Positions 9,042 through 18,985 of a DNA stretch of 64,000 nt are shown here, piece after piece. The position numbers and the translations under genes are program-made. The notes beneath the pieces were generated by a model. That model was not told the DNA's origin. It saw only the letters and a list, made by a program, of their open reading frames with translations, and ran no database searches. Each line of letters starts with the position of its first letter. Position 1 is the stretch's first letter. Origin of the DNA: Dysgonomonas sp. Marseille-P4361 (GTDB lineage Bacteria > Bacteroidota > Bacteroidia > Bacteroidales > Dysgonomonadaceae). The stretch is taken from contig NZ_OPYL01000005.1 in NCBI RefSeq assembly GCF_900343125.1, positions 124,001 to 188,000 on the forward strand, read 5' to 3'.

Positions 9042-9572
9042 ATGAAAAAAAATAAATATAGAATAATAATATCTTTTACTTTTTTAGTCTGCTTGGTGCT
9101 AGCTTTGTACCATGCAAACATATTTCCTGTCGTAAGAATTCAAGAGAGTACGTTTTTTGTTAAAGATGCAGACTATAATCTTCAAAAAGGAGATATAGTA
9201 AATCCCTTACAAAATCTTGATCTTTCTTCAGACGTGGAAATATATTTACATATATCGAAGAGTGATTTGGAAGAGTTACCTGTAAAAATTCCTGATCATA
9301 AAATATTGTATACAAATAATGACGAACTAATTAGAAAGTTAGTAGAAGACTTTAATTGTATATATACAAATGGAGATATGGCTACTTGTGAGAGTTTGTT
9401 TTGTGTATTTATTGAAGGAGAATTAGTTTACAAAACAAATATAGTGATCAATGATGATTTTGTAGGTTTACAAAATTCAGCTTTAGGATGGGTTGAAATG
9501 TGTAATTCTTCTGAATTAGTGAATATATTTGAAAAATTTATTCCTGTTTATAGACCTATCATAAGTTTATAG
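9042..9572 (+). CDS. Hypothetical membrane-anchored protein
   Basis: A 176-residue protein of no family I recognise. Residues 1-28 are a basic start followed by one hydrophobic helix (IIISFTFLVCLVLALY), suggesting an inner-membrane anchor or uncleaved signal with the rest in the periplasm. The remainder is a mixed alpha/beta domain with two cysteines close together (ATCESLFCVF) that could form a disulfide. Its coding sequence looks more A+T-rich than the flanking genes, and it stands alone between a terminator and the rlmI promoter, which is compatible with a recently acquired or fast-evolving gene; that is inference. Confidence 0.65.
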   Translation: MKKNKYRIIISFTFLVCLVLALYHANIFPVVRIQESTFFVKDADYNLQKGDIVNPLQNLDLSSDVEIYLHISKSDLEELPVKIPDHKILYTNNDELIRKLVEDFNCIYTNGDMATCESLFCVFIEGELVYKTNIVINDDFVGLQNSALGWVEMCNSSELVNIFEKFIPVYRPIISL

Positions 9573-9644
9573 ACAAAATTATTTCTTTTTTATTTGTAGA
9601 ACTTTAGTTGAAATAGAAATAGCTAGATCTAAAAAATAAAGTTG

Positions 9645-9652
9645 TAATTTTG
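9645..9652 (+). promoter_or_regulatory. -7 promoter box of rlmI
   Basis: Perfect TAATTTTG, about 50 bases before the rlmI ATG; no matching -33 TTG. Confidence 0.45.
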
Positions 9653-9703
9653 TACACTTTAATAAAAATAGAATAACATACCCTTTTGGCATAGAATATA
9701 GAT

Positions 9704-10891
9704 ATGAATTATAAGAAGATAAAACTAAAACCTAAGAAAGAAGAATCTCTAAAACGCTTTCATCCATGGATATTTTCGGGAGCAGTACAACAAAAAGATG
9801 CTAGCCTGCAAGAAGGTGAAGTCGTAAATGTGTACACTGCGGCTGATGAATTTATAGCGGTGGGGCATTATCAGATAGGTAGTATCGAGGTAAGAGTTTT
9901 ATCATTCGAACAAGAAGAGATTAATAGCGAGTTTTGGGAAAAACGTTTGTCTGTTGCTTTAAATTTGAGAAAAGCGATAGGATTATTGTCTCCCGAAAAC
10001 AATTCATATCGTCTGGTGCATGGAGAGGGTGACGGACTTCCCGGACTTATCATTGATGTATATGCCGAAACAGCTGTTATTCAGTCTCACTCGGTAGGTA
10101 TGCACGAATCGCGAATGGCTATTTGCGAAGCCTTGAAAGTTGTTTTGGGTGATGGACTGAAAAATATCTATTACAAGTCGGAAACAACTTTACCTTTTAA
10201 AGCTAACCTTGGAGCCGAAAATGATTACTTATATGGAGGCAAAGAAGTAAATGATGTCGCTATTGAGAATGGATTGAAATTCTATCCAGACTGGGTGAAA
10301 GGGCAAAAAACAGGCTTCTTTGTCGATCAACGAGATAACAGAGCTTTGTTGGAGCGTTATTCAAAAGGTAGCTCTGTACTCAATATGTTCTGCTATACAG
10401 GTGGGTTTTCTTTCTATGCAATGCGTGGAGGAGCAGAACTCGTACATTCGGTAGATAGTTCGTCAAAAGCGATTATGCTCACCAATAAAAATGTAGAATT
10501 AAACTTTCCTGACGATAACAGACACGAGGCTTTTGCAGAAGATGCCTTTAAGTTTTTAGGCAGTATAAAAGGAGATAAATACGACTTGATTGTATTAGAT
10601 CCTCCGGCCTTCGCCAAACATCGTGGAGCAATTAAAAACGCACTGCAAGGCTACAAACGATTGAATGCAGTGGCTTTTGATAAGGTTGCACCTGGAGGAA
10701 TTGTCTTTACGTTCTCATGTTCGCAAGTGATATCGAAAGATGCTTTCCGATTAGCTGTATTCAGTGCGGCAGCAATGTCGGGACGTAGGGTGCGTATTCT
10801 TCATCAATTGAGTCAACCTGCCGATCATCCTATCAATATCTACCATCCCGAAGGTGAATACCTTAAAGGGTTGGTATTGTATGTTGAGTAA
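9704..10891 (+). CDS. rlmI: 23S rRNA (cytosine-C5) methyltransferase, RlmI family
   Basis: SAM-dependent methyltransferase that modifies 23S rRNA (C1962 in E. coli numbering). At 395 residues it has the family length: an N-terminal PUA-like domain (about 1-75, KRFHPWIFSGAVQ), a linker domain, and a Rossmann methyltransferase domain (VLNMFCYTGGFSFYAMRGGA for SAM binding, DLIVLDPPAFAKH as motif IV, and FTFSCSQ as motif VI with the catalytic Cys). The gene ends two bases before the convergent sulfatase-fold gene, with no room for a terminator between them. Confidence 0.93.
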   Translation: MNYKKIKLKPKKEESLKRFHPWIFSGAVQQKDASLQEGEVVNVYTAADEFIAVGHYQIGSIEVRVLSFEQEEINSEFWEKRLSVALNLRKAIGLLSPENNSYRLVHGEGDGLPGLIIDVYAETAVIQSHSVGMHESRMAICEALKVVLGDGLKNIYYKSETTLPFKANLGAENDYLYGGKEVNDVAIENGLKFYPDWVKGQKTGFFVDQRDNRALLERYSKGSSVLNMFCYTGGFSFYAMRGGAELVHSVDSSSKAIMLTNKNVELNFPDDNRHEAFAEDAFKFLGSIKGDKYDLIVLDPPAFAKHRGAIKNALQGYKRLNAVAFDKVAPGGIVFTFSCSQVISKDAFRLAVFSAAAMSGRRVRILHQLSQPADHPINIYHPEGEYLKGLVLYVE

Positions 10892-10893
10892 TC

Positions 10894-12852
10894 CTATTCT
10901 TCTACCCTAAGAAGACGATTTTTGAACATGTAACTTGCTGTTTGTAACATAGCAGCCGAATATGCTTTCATACTATCGGCTTTAGTTTTATTTTCTTCGA
11001 TGAAGTTTTGAGGATTATTTTCCCTGTATTTATACAATCCTTCTATATTTGCTTTGAAGTTGTAAGAATAAAAATCTTCTTGATCGATGCAACCTAAGGC
11101 ATCGTCAGAAGAGAAAAACATATACGGGCGGTTTTCCTTAAACAAATCGACTCCGAAAGTATTGTTTGTATAAGGACGATTCAGTAAACCCATTACAGTA
11201 GGGAATACATCTACTTGTCCTCCAAATTGTTCAAACTGTTGAGGGGCATCGGCAAAGCTAGGTGAATAGATTATCAACGGAATATGATTGTAAGAGAGAG
11301 GCATGTCGTATGTCTGAGAACCTACTATCTTACCATGATCGCCCAAGAAAACGAAAATAGTATTGTCGTACCATTCCTGTTCTTTTGCTCCTTCCATAAA
11401 TTGACGAATGGCATCATCAGCAAAAGCTAAAATCTGATATTGTGTGTCTTTACTTATGCTTTTATATTTTTCAGGGATAATATACGGAGGGTGGTTACTG
11501 ATTGTTAATAATGTAGCAAAGAAGGGTTGAGGTTCTTTTGCTTTCTCATTTATCTTATTCAGTCCATACTCCATAAGGAAATCGTCTGCCACACCGAAGC
11601 TGTTTCGACGTTTCTCTCTGGGGTAGTTCTCTTCTGCATATACTTCATCTATTCCGTTTTCATAGAGGAAAGCATTCATGTTGTCGTATTGAGCTTCATG
11701 AGTCATAAAGAACATTGTGCGATAGCCTTGTTTTTGCAATTCATTCGGTAAACCTTGACACAGAGGAATGTCCACGTTCTTCATCATATTACGGTCGAAT
11801 AAAGATGGGAGTCCGTATAATGTAGCCAATACTCCATGATTGGTATGTGTACCGGCCGAATAAAAGTTATTGAAGTAGTATGATTCCCTTTTTAGTTGAT
11901 TTATATAAGGTGTAACCTCTTGTCCGTTTTCTTTAACATCTAAGAAATCGGAAGACATAGATTCCATGAGGACAACAATCACATTCATATTCTTAGCCTC
12001 ACCTTCGGTAATAATTTCTCTTACGATAGGAGATGATCCGGAATTGTTGTTTGATGATATATTTAATGTTTCTTGAGTAATGGCAATAGCATCTTCCTCC
12101 GAAATAATATTATCTACATTATGATGCGACTTGCCCGATTCAATAATGTCTCTCATTAGATAAAAAGATGGATTGATTCCTAGCTGATTTAAGAAAGAAT
12201 TGGTGCAGAAGTAGGCTTGGCTTGTCCTTATCGGGTTGTATCCCATTCTTCCGCGTATGCCGAATAGGCAAAGACCTATTAATGCAGCAACAATAGGAAT
12301 GTATAGAAGATATTCTTTTGGCTTTATGCTAATTTGTTCTTTTTGCAATAGTTGTTTGCTTATTCTGAAAAGTAGAAATCCAAATAATACAATCGAAATA
12401 AGGAAAAATACCATGTAGATATAGTACGATGTTTCCTGAGTTACCATACCTAGTGTAGTGCCTCCCTCTTCGTTCCAATTGAAGATGGAGTTATTTAGAT
12501 GCTTGAAAAAGTAATGAAAATAAGGAATATTGGCTGTACCTATTGCAAAGAGAAGTGTATAAACAGCGATATAGAAAATATTACATATGGTGAATATTGG
12601 CTTCTTTACAATGTTGAAAAGTCCAAGAATAGATAGAATAGCAAGAGGTGCAATAGATATATAGCATGCAATAACGTTGTCGAACCATACACCGCGAAGC
12701 AATGCCGAAAATATCCAACTGAATTTGGAATCAACATCGGATATGTGTTGTAGATTGGTTAATAAAAGTACAATCCGTTGCGATGTCATAAACAAAAGTG
12801 CCAACAGATGGACTGATAGTATATATGTAATGTATGTTCTTATTTTCTTCAT
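10894..12852 (-). CDS. LtaS-type sulfatase-fold membrane enzyme (copy 2 of tandem pair)
   Basis: About five transmembrane helices in residues 1-190 carry a periplasmic sulfatase/phosphatase-fold domain (about 285-600), as in lipoteichoic acid synthase and related phosphoglycerol or phosphoethanolamine transferases. The metal and nucleophile motifs are present: VLMESMSSDF (metal Glu), GTHTNHG with the presumed Thr nucleophile, FFMTHEAQYDN, and VFLGDHGK (metal Asp-His). This looks Gram-negative, so lipoteichoic acid is not the product; transfer of a polar head group to an envelope glycan or lipid is the likely class of reaction, acceptor unknown. It lies 22 bases after its paralogue and is surely co-transcribed. 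Confidence 0.9.
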   Translation of the reverse strand: MKKIRTYITYILSVHLLALLFMTSQRIVLLLTNLQHISDVDSKFSWIFSALLRGVWFDNVIACYISIAPLAILSILGLFNIVKKPIFTICNIFYIAVYTLLFAIGTANIPYFHYFFKHLNNSIFNWNEEGGTTLGMVTQETSYYIYMVFFLISIVLFGFLLFRISKQLLQKEQISIKPKEYLLYIPIVAALIGLCLFGIRGRMGYNPIRTSQAYFCTNSFLNQLGINPSFYLMRDIIESGKSHHNVDNIISEEDAIAITQETLNISSNNNSGSSPIVREIITEGEAKNMNVIVVLMESMSSDFLDVKENGQEVTPYINQLKRESYYFNNFYSAGTHTNHGVLATLYGLPSLFDRNMMKNVDIPLCQGLPNELQKQGYRTMFFMTHEAQYDNMNAFLYENGIDEVYAEENYPREKRRNSFGVADDFLMEYGLNKINEKAKEPQPFFATLLTISNHPPYIIPEKYKSISKDTQYQILAFADDAIRQFMEGAKEQEWYDNTIFVFLGDHGKIVGSQTYDMPLSYNHIPLIIYSPSFADAPQQFEQFGGQVDVFPTVMGLLNRPYTNNTFGVDLFKENRPYMFFSSDDALGCIDQEDFYSYNFKANIEGLYKYRENNPQNFIEENKTKADSMKAYSAAMLQTASYMFKNRLLRVEE

Positions 12853-12874
12853 TCGTTTTCTTCTTCAATTTAAA

Positions 12875-14809
12875 TTATCGAGTCAATTGCTCCTGAATTA
12901 AATAGTCGGCAGTAATCATCATCGATGTAGAGTATTCTTTCATATCTTTTGCTACCTCCTTTTTTTCTTGCAGCAAATTGTGGGTATCATTCTCTCTGTA
13001 ATGATAAAGACCTTCACTTTTATCAACAGGATTGTAAATGTAGAAGAATTCATCATCAATGCATCCTAGATGTGTGTCAGAAACAAAATAAGTATAAGGG
13101 CGTTTTTCTCTGAATAAGTCTATCCCTAAGCTGTTGTTTATATAAGGCTGACGTAGTAGTCCCATTACGGTAGGGAATATATCAACTTGCCCTCCAAAGT
13201 CTTTAATCCGTTTAGGGGAGTCTCTAAATAGTGGAGAGTGTATAATTAAAGGAATATGATTGTAGCTTAAAGACATCTCGTAATTTTGCTTGCCTAATAC
13301 TCGCCCGTGATCACCTAAGATTACGAAGATAGTGTTGTTATACCAATCTTGTTTCTTTGCATTTTCCATGAAAACTTTTAGACTGTTATCTGTAAAGGCG
13401 ATAATGCGTTCATTATCTGTAGCTCCTGCATCTTTGAACTTGTCAGGAACAACATATGGGGGATGATTGCTGACAGTCATGAAAGTTGCAAGAAAGGGCT
13501 TGTTTTGCTTCGCTATTTCGTTTAATTTGTTAGAGCCAAATTCAAATAAATAGTCATCTTGCACACCGAAATTGTTGACTATTTTCCCTGTAGGGTAGTC
13601 TGGCTCTGCATATATTTTATCGAAACTGTTTTCGCTTAAAAAAGCATACATATTGTCGTATGACGGATCATGTGTCAGGAAGAAAAGATTTTGATAGCCG
13701 ATAGATTTCAATACGGTAGGTAACCCCTTATAGTAATTAGGAGTAGACGGCATCATAGTTTGTTCAAATATTGGAGGAAAACCATATAAGGTTGAAGCAA
13801 TACCATTGTTTGTGTGTATACCGGCAGAATAGAAATTCTCGAAATAATATGATTCAGCTATTAATTCATGTACGTAAGGCGTTAATGTTTTGCCTTTGTA
13901 CTCCATCTCTAGGTAATTGACTCCCATCGATTCTAAGAGGATGATAACTATGTTATAGTTTTTAGGCTCCTCCTCAAAGTTTACATTTCTGCTAATTGGA
14001 GATTTTTCTGTTGGAAGAGAATCAATCGCAAAAGTATTTTGAACATAGGCGATAGCCTCCTCAGCAGAGATTAAGTTTGCTAACTTGTTTTGTTTCTTTG
14101 CTTGACTGCTACTTTTTATTAAAAAGAAAGAAGGATTTATTCCCAATTGATTAATGAATGAATTGTTGCAAAAATAAGCGTCACTAACACGAATAGGGTA
14201 TCTTCCTAATCCTCTAAAACCAACGAAACAAAGTGCCCATACAAGGAAGACAAAAGGAATGTAATATTTGTAATTCCGCTTACTTATATTTCCATACGGT
14301 TGTTTGAGAAGTATATTTCCTATACGATGTACAAATAAAGCAAAGGAAATAACCACTAATAAAAATAAAGCAAAGAAGATATAATAAGAAGTCTCTTGTA
14401 GTATCATTCCTGCTGTGCCTTCAAAACCAAACCAATTGAAGATAGAATTATTTAAATGAGTAAAATAGTACGAAAAGTAAGGTATATCAGCGACAGATAT
14501 GGCAAAAATAACTGTGTAGGATATTATATAATATATATTGAAAGACTTGATAAGAAGTCGGGGGATCTTGTTAAATAAAGCTACAACTAATAGTGTGACT
14601 GTCGGTAAGATTGCTATATAGCAGGCAATGGCGTTATCAAATTGTATTCCTTTAAGAAAAGCTCTGTAAATTAGAGGGAAAGGGTTTTCTACTCCAGATG
14701 TTTGTTCAATATTACTAAAGAATAATATAAATCGAAGTATAGTTAAAATAGTAAGTGCTAGAATGTGAATAGATAGAATATAGCGAAATACAGCTATAGG
14801 TTTTTTCAT
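12875..14809 (-). CDS. LtaS-type sulfatase-fold membrane enzyme (copy 1 of tandem pair)
   Basis: A paralogue of the next gene with the same layout: five N-terminal membrane helices, then the extracytoplasmic sulfatase-fold domain. Key motifs are ILLESMGVNYL, GIHTNNG (presumed Thr nucleophile), FFLTHDPSYDN, TVSNHPPYV and VILGDHGR. Similarity runs along the whole length, indicating tandem duplication. No TAnnTTTG box stands directly upstream; the glyA terminator (14835-14860) lies between glyA and this gene, so the pair needs its own promoter or read-through. The enzymatic class is well supported, the substrate is not. Confidence 0.9.
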   Translation of the reverse strand: MKKPIAVFRYILSIHILALTILTILRFILFFSNIEQTSGVENPFPLIYRAFLKGIQFDNAIACYIAILPTVTLLVVALFNKIPRLLIKSFNIYYIISYTVIFAISVADIPYFSYYFTHLNNSIFNWFGFEGTAGMILQETSYYIFFALFLLVVISFALFVHRIGNILLKQPYGNISKRNYKYYIPFVFLVWALCFVGFRGLGRYPIRVSDAYFCNNSFINQLGINPSFFLIKSSSQAKKQNKLANLISAEEAIAYVQNTFAIDSLPTEKSPISRNVNFEEEPKNYNIVIILLESMGVNYLEMEYKGKTLTPYVHELIAESYYFENFYSAGIHTNNGIASTLYGFPPIFEQTMMPSTPNYYKGLPTVLKSIGYQNLFFLTHDPSYDNMYAFLSENSFDKIYAEPDYPTGKIVNNFGVQDDYLFEFGSNKLNEIAKQNKPFLATFMTVSNHPPYVVPDKFKDAGATDNERIIAFTDNSLKVFMENAKKQDWYNNTIFVILGDHGRVLGKQNYEMSLSYNHIPLIIHSPLFRDSPKRIKDFGGQVDIFPTVMGLLRQPYINNSLGIDLFREKRPYTYFVSDTHLGCIDDEFFYIYNPVDKSEGLYHYRENDTHNLLQEKKEVAKDMKEYSTSMMITADYLIQEQLTR

Positions 14810-14834
14810 TGTTAAGAGCGTCTTGTTTTCTAAA

Positions 14835-14860
14835 AGGGTTACCCATAAAAGAGTAACCCT
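14835..14860 (-). terminator. Terminator of glyA
   Basis: AGGGTTAC (14835-14842) pairs with GTAACCCT (14853-14860); read on the minus strand the hairpin is followed by TTTTAG. Confidence 0.7.
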
Positions 14861-14904
14861 ATATTATTGAATATTTAGGATAATAAAGTTATTATTCCTG
14901 TCTA

Positions 14905-16185
14905 TTACCAAGCAAATAAAGGATAATCTTTCATCGTTGCATTTACTTTCTCATGAACGCTCTTTATTACTTGTTCATTTTCAGGGTTAGAAAGAACAGT
15001 GTCGATCATTTCTACAATTTCACCCATCAATGATTCTTTGGCACCTCTGGTAGTGATAGCAGGAGTACCAAAACGTAGACCAGATGTCTGGAATGGACTA
15101 CGGGAATCGAATGGAACCATATTTTTATTTGTTGTAATATCTGCTAATACAAGAGCTTTCTCTGCCAATTTACCCGTCAATTCAGGGAATTTAGGACGTA
15201 AGTCTATTAGCATAGAGTGATTGTCAGTACCTCCGGAAACAACTTTATAACCTTTGTCCATGAATGCTTGAGCCATTACAGCTGCATTTTTCTTCACTTG
15301 AGTCTGGTATTCTTTGTAAGAAGGATCAAGGGCTTCGGCAAATGATACTGCTTTAGCTGCAATCACATGCTCTAGAGGTCCTCCTTGCATTCCAGGGAAT
15401 ACAGCAGAATCCAGCAATGCCGACATCATACGAACTTCGCCTTTAGGTGTTTTCTTGCCCCAAGGGTTTTCGAAATCTTTGCCTAATAGGATAGCACCAC
15501 CACGAGGACCACGAAGAGTCTTGTGTGTTGTTGTAGTAACAATATGAGCATGAGGTAGTGGGTTGTCTAGTAATCCTGCCGCAATAAGTCCTGCAGGGTG
15601 AGCCATGTCGACCATGAAAATGGCACCTATTTCATCTGCAATTTTACGTATGCGTGCATAATCCCACTCGCGAGAATAAGCCGATGCTCCGGCAATGATT
15701 AATTTAGGTTTCTCTGCACGAGCAACTTCTTCTAGTTGATCGTAGTCAACTTGTTCTGTATCTTGTCTTACATTATATTCTAAAGCATTGAACATTAACC
15801 CTGAAAAGTTAACGGGTGAACCGTGCGAAAGGTGACCTCCGTGCGAAAGGTTTAGTCCCAGAAATTTATCTCCTGCATTTAAACAAGCAAGAAATACAGC
15901 TGCATTAGCCTGCGCTCCGGAATGAGGCTGTACATTAGCCCATTCAGCTCCGAATATTTCCTTTAAGCGATCTATTGCTAGTTGTTCGCTTAAATCTACG
16001 ATTTCACAACCCCCATAATATCTTTTCCCCGGATATCCTTCTGCGTATTTATTTGTTAGACATGAGCCCATAGCTTCCATAACTTGAGGGCTTACAAAAT
16101 TTTCGGATGCGATAAGTTCGATCCCTTTGATTTGTCTTTGATACTCTCTTTCGATAATATCGAAAATGGCATTGTCTCTTTTCAT
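14905..16185 (-). CDS. glyA: Serine hydroxymethyltransferase
   Basis: PLP enzyme interconverting serine and glycine while charging tetrahydrofolate with a one-carbon unit; cytoplasmic. The 426 residues match the usual length. Diagnostic stretches include [13 protein letters not shown] near the start, [33 protein letters not shown], and the PLP-lysine motif [14 protein letters not shown]. The TPR/PD40 gene lies 59 bases upstream on the same strand and no promoter box is visible in that gap, so glyA may be read through from it. A terminator follows at 14835-14860. Confidence 0.97.
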   Translation of the reverse strand: MKRDNAIFDIIEREYQRQIKGIELIASENFVSPQVMEAMGSCLTNKYAEGYPGKRYYGGCEIVDLSEQLAIDRLKEIFGAEWANVQPHSGAQANAAVFLACLNAGDKFLGLNLSHGGHLSHGSPVNFSGLMFNALEYNVRQDTEQVDYDQLEEVARAEKPKLIIAGASAYSREWDYARIRKIADEIGAIFMVDMAHPAGLIAAGLLDNPLPHAHIVTTTTHKTLRGPRGGAILLGKDFENPWGKKTPKGEVRMMSALLDSAVFPGMQGGPLEHVIAAKAVSFAEALDPSYKEYQTQVKKNAAVMAQAFMDKGYKVVSGGTDNHSMLIDLRPKFPELTGKLAEKALVLADITTNKNMVPFDSRSPFQTSGLRFGTPAITTRGAKESLMGEIVEMIDTVLSNPENEQVIKSVHEKVNATMKDYPLFAW

Positions 16186-16244
16186 AAATTGTAAATTATA
16201 TTATGAGGTAAAAAAAGTTTCTACTATTTGGTTTTATTATAAAA

Positions 16245-17702
16245 TTATAAGCTTTGAATTTCTTGATTTCTTGCTTGTACCTCCAGCCTAGGTAATTCTG
16301 AGTGAATTTTCTCCAGTTGCTTTTCTAAATTCAAAATATCACTGGTCATACTCCTTTTTCCTTCAGGAGAAGATTTTGAATATTCTTCTCTCATTACTTT
16401 AAGTTTATTTGATATGCTGATATGTTCAGCTTTCATCTGAATAACTCTGTGGTATGTATCTTTAGCGTTGCTGTTCTTGAAATCAGAAAGTGTATAGTAA
16501 GTGTGTTTGTCGTTAACAACAAATTCGAAATCACGAACAACTTTAACTTTTTCTTTCGGAGCCTTTCGTGCAAGTTCGATCACACTCGAATAGTTTGTGC
16601 CATCGATCCATGTGTCTTTGATTGATGAAATTCTAGCTCTATTAGCTAAAAAAGCCTCGTCATCACTTTCTATCGTCTTAACGGACTTATTTGGTATAAA
16701 AGTATATATACAGACTTTACCTTCGGGTTGATATCTGTCAGAAGCAAACCAGCCAATGCCCTTTTCTTCATCTATTACCATCATATAGTCATTGTATGCC
16801 GAATTGAAAGGCATATTTAGTCTTTCTGGTGTCAGATAGTTGTCATTGTTCATATTGTAACGAGAAACAAATAAGTCATATCCGCCGATAGATTCAACAT
16901 CTTTGGCTGCAAAGTAGATGGTTACACCATCGGTCATTACATAAGGATAGTTCACATCTCCGGTTAAACCAAAGTTCGTAGATGAAAGTCGTTTTTCATT
17001 TCCAAAGTCATCCAGCAGTTTTTCCATAGAATATAGAGCATATACTCCATTTCTATCCGGCTGAGAATAATAAGCTTTGGTCTCTTTTTCGTTAAAATAT
17101 ACAGTCGATTCTACATCTTTGTTGGCAGAAAACACAGTGTTGAAATAGTCAATCCGTCCTGAACTGTGACTTAGCTTGTAAGCTGAAAGGAAACTTCCTT
17201 TGTCAACAACAAGACTGTCTATAATCTGAATATCTTCTGTGTTAGAAACCATGCGGTTAAGTCTGGACATTGCTTTCCGTTTTTCTTCCAGTCTGGCAAT
17301 GTCACTCTCTTTTTTCTCTGCTTCAACAGAGTTTTTGCGAGGCTTTTTTTTGTTCAGTAAAGATTCGTATTTGTCAAAAGCCTCTTGCGCATTTGTAAAT
17401 TGATATTTCTCTGTATAGATGAGACCTAGATAGTAGAATGAATCTTGTATGTTTTTTTTAGATGAAAGAAGAAGACATTCTTCCGCTTTGTTTAAGTTTC
17501 CGCCAGTTTCAACAAGACAAGCTCCATACCAATGGTTTAAATTAGCGTCAGTAGGTTTCTTGCCATACTCTACTTCAAATATGGGTAAAGCACTGATATA
17601 GTTTCCTTCCAGATAGAAGGCTTTAGCTTCTGCTAATGTTTGCGAAAAAGCAATAGGTATGTATAGTACAGAAAGCAATACGTATATAGCAAACCGTTTC
17701 AT
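16245..17702 (-). CDS. Secreted TPR / PD40 beta-propeller protein
   Basis: A signal peptide (cleaved near IAFSQ) is followed by TPR-like helices (about residues 20-120: AEAKAFYLEGNYISALPIF, then ACLVETGGNLNKAEECLLLS), a Lys/Glu coiled segment, and WD40-like PD40 blades (about 190-340: VYFNEKETKAYYS, ITIYFAAKD-type and GIGWFASDR strands). A long charged helix ends the protein. This layout resembles the N-terminal part of Bacteroidota OmpA/PorE-like proteins, but no OmpA peptidoglycan-binding domain follows. A TATCTTTG -7 box lies at 17728-17735. A periplasmic scaffolding role is a guess. Confidence 0.8.
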   Translation of the reverse strand: MKRFAIYVLLSVLYIPIAFSQTLAEAKAFYLEGNYISALPIFEVEYGKKPTDANLNHWYGACLVETGGNLNKAEECLLLSSKKNIQDSFYYLGLIYTEKYQFTNAQEAFDKYESLLNKKKPRKNSVEAEKKESDIARLEEKRKAMSRLNRMVSNTEDIQIIDSLVVDKGSFLSAYKLSHSSGRIDYFNTVFSANKDVESTVYFNEKETKAYYSQPDRNGVYALYSMEKLLDDFGNEKRLSSTNFGLTGDVNYPYVMTDGVTIYFAAKDVESIGGYDLFVSRYNMNNDNYLTPERLNMPFNSAYNDYMMVIDEEKGIGWFASDRYQPEGKVCIYTFIPNKSVKTIESDDEAFLANRARISSIKDTWIDGTNYSSVIELARKAPKEKVKVVRDFEFVVNDKHTYYTLSDFKNSNAKDTYHRVIQMKAEHISISNKLKVMREEYSKSSPEGKRSMTSDILNLEKQLEKIHSELPRLEVQARNQEIQSL

Positions 17703-17727
17703 AATTTAGGTCTTTTATTGATGGTCT

Positions 17728-17735
17728 CAAAGATA
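17728..17735 (-). promoter_or_regulatory. -7 promoter box of the TPR/PD40 gene (and possibly glyA)
   Basis: Perfect TATCTTTG on the minus strand, 26 bases before the start codon. Confidence 0.45.
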
Positions 17736-17821
17736 AGAATTTATATTATAAAAATCTTACAATAAAAAGCAAGAAAGAATAAACTATCCAAGTTGGCTGA
17801 ACGGAAATAAATAAGGTTAGT

Positions 17822-18985
17822 TTATTTGAATGATAAATGAGTCCAGACAGGGTAATGATCTGAATATTTAACTCTGTCTACTTTGCAATTGTATGATTCT
17901 ATATTCGGAGAGTGCATAATAAAGTCAATCCGAACAAAGAAATAGTTCTCGTGATACGTTATCCCCTTCCCAAATCCAGTGTTTACATGCGAATCGATAA
18001 GATTATTCCCCTTTATTGTGTGATATGTGTACGAAATAGGTGCATCATTGAAATCTCCGCAGACTATTGTTGCGTCGGTTTTTTGTTCGTCTAACTTTTG
18101 CTTTATCAGTTCAGCCTGCTTTTCTCTTATTTTATATCCGGCTCCAAGTCTGCTATGTAAGGAGTGAGCCATTTCATCAAAGGACTCTCTATCTCTGGTT
18201 TTTAGAAAATCCTTGTATGCTTTTTTATCTTCAGAGGTCAGTCTGTTCGATTCTAAGTGGTTGTTTACCAATGTTACTTTTTTTCCTTGTATATCTAGAG
18301 TATACATAACAGAACCGTTGTAAGTGCTTTCGATAGGCAGTTTATGCGTGTCAGATATTGGGAATTTAGAGTAACAAGCAACTCCATAGACATGCCCTTT
18401 ACGTTTGCGTCCCAGATTTATGACTGACCGATATGGATAGTCTTTCATAATTTCGTTGAATTCACTCTGCGTAATAATATCTTTTTTACCCTTGCCTGTA
18501 GAAACTGTAAATTCCTGAAGACAAACAATATCAGCATTACTCTCTTTTATATAGTCGAATATTGGGTTGTTTCTAGCCTCTTTACCTCTCAGCCAATTGA
18601 AACTTCTTACATTATAGGAGAGTACCTTGAAATTGTTTTCGGGGATCTGACTAGTTTTAAGGTGGATGGGAAAACTAGTACTGATCGGACTCCAGCAACA
18701 AAGTATAACTGCAAGTTGCACTAAAGCATACTTCCACCGCCAAGAAACCAGCCATAAGATAAGGTATGCTATATTTATAAAAAGGATGATCGGAAATCCC
18801 AATCCTAAATATGCAATTATTGGAATTTTAGATGGTACGACATTCCATGCCAAAATCGATATAAGTAAGACGATTATTGCTATAATATTTGTGGCAAATA
18901 TTGTGTATTTAAGATATTTCCAAATTGTATTGCTGAAAAAATCACTTTTTGCTGGCATCGAATAATCGTTTTTTTTCATCTGCAC
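17822..18985 (-). CDS. Membrane-bound endonuclease/exonuclease/phosphatase-family hydrolase
   Basis: Three hydrophobic helices in about residues 20-105 anchor an EEP-fold hydrolase domain (about 128-387). The metal-site and catalytic motifs are all visible: VLSYNVRSFNW, IVCLQEF (metal Glu), LVNNHLES, VCGDFNDAPIS (Asp/Asn) and the final SDHYPVWTHL (Asp-His). Family members hydrolyse phosphodiesters in nucleic acids, phosphoinositides or other lipids; the membrane anchor argues against a general nuclease. The reading frame overlaps the end of the upstream rhomboid gene by 44 bases from the ATG at 18985; ATGs at 18979 and 18958 are also possible. Translation is thus likely coupled to the two rhomboid genes. 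Confidence 0.9.
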   Translation of the reverse strand: MQMKKNDYSMPAKSDFFSNTIWKYLKYTIFATNIIAIIVLLISILAWNVVPSKIPIIAYLGLGFPIILFINIAYLILWLVSWRWKYALVQLAVILCCWSPISTSFPIHLKTSQIPENNFKVLSYNVRSFNWLRGKEARNNPIFDYIKESNADIVCLQEFTVSTGKGKKDIITQSEFNEIMKDYPYRSVINLGRKRKGHVYGVACYSKFPISDTHKLPIESTYNGSVMYTLDIQGKKVTLVNNHLESNRLTSEDKKAYKDFLKTRDRESFDEMAHSLHSRLGAGYKIREKQAELIKQKLDEQKTDATIVCGDFNDAPISYTYHTIKGNNLIDSHVNTGFGKGITYHENYFFVRIDFIMHSPNIESYNCKVDRVKYSDHYPVWTHLSFK

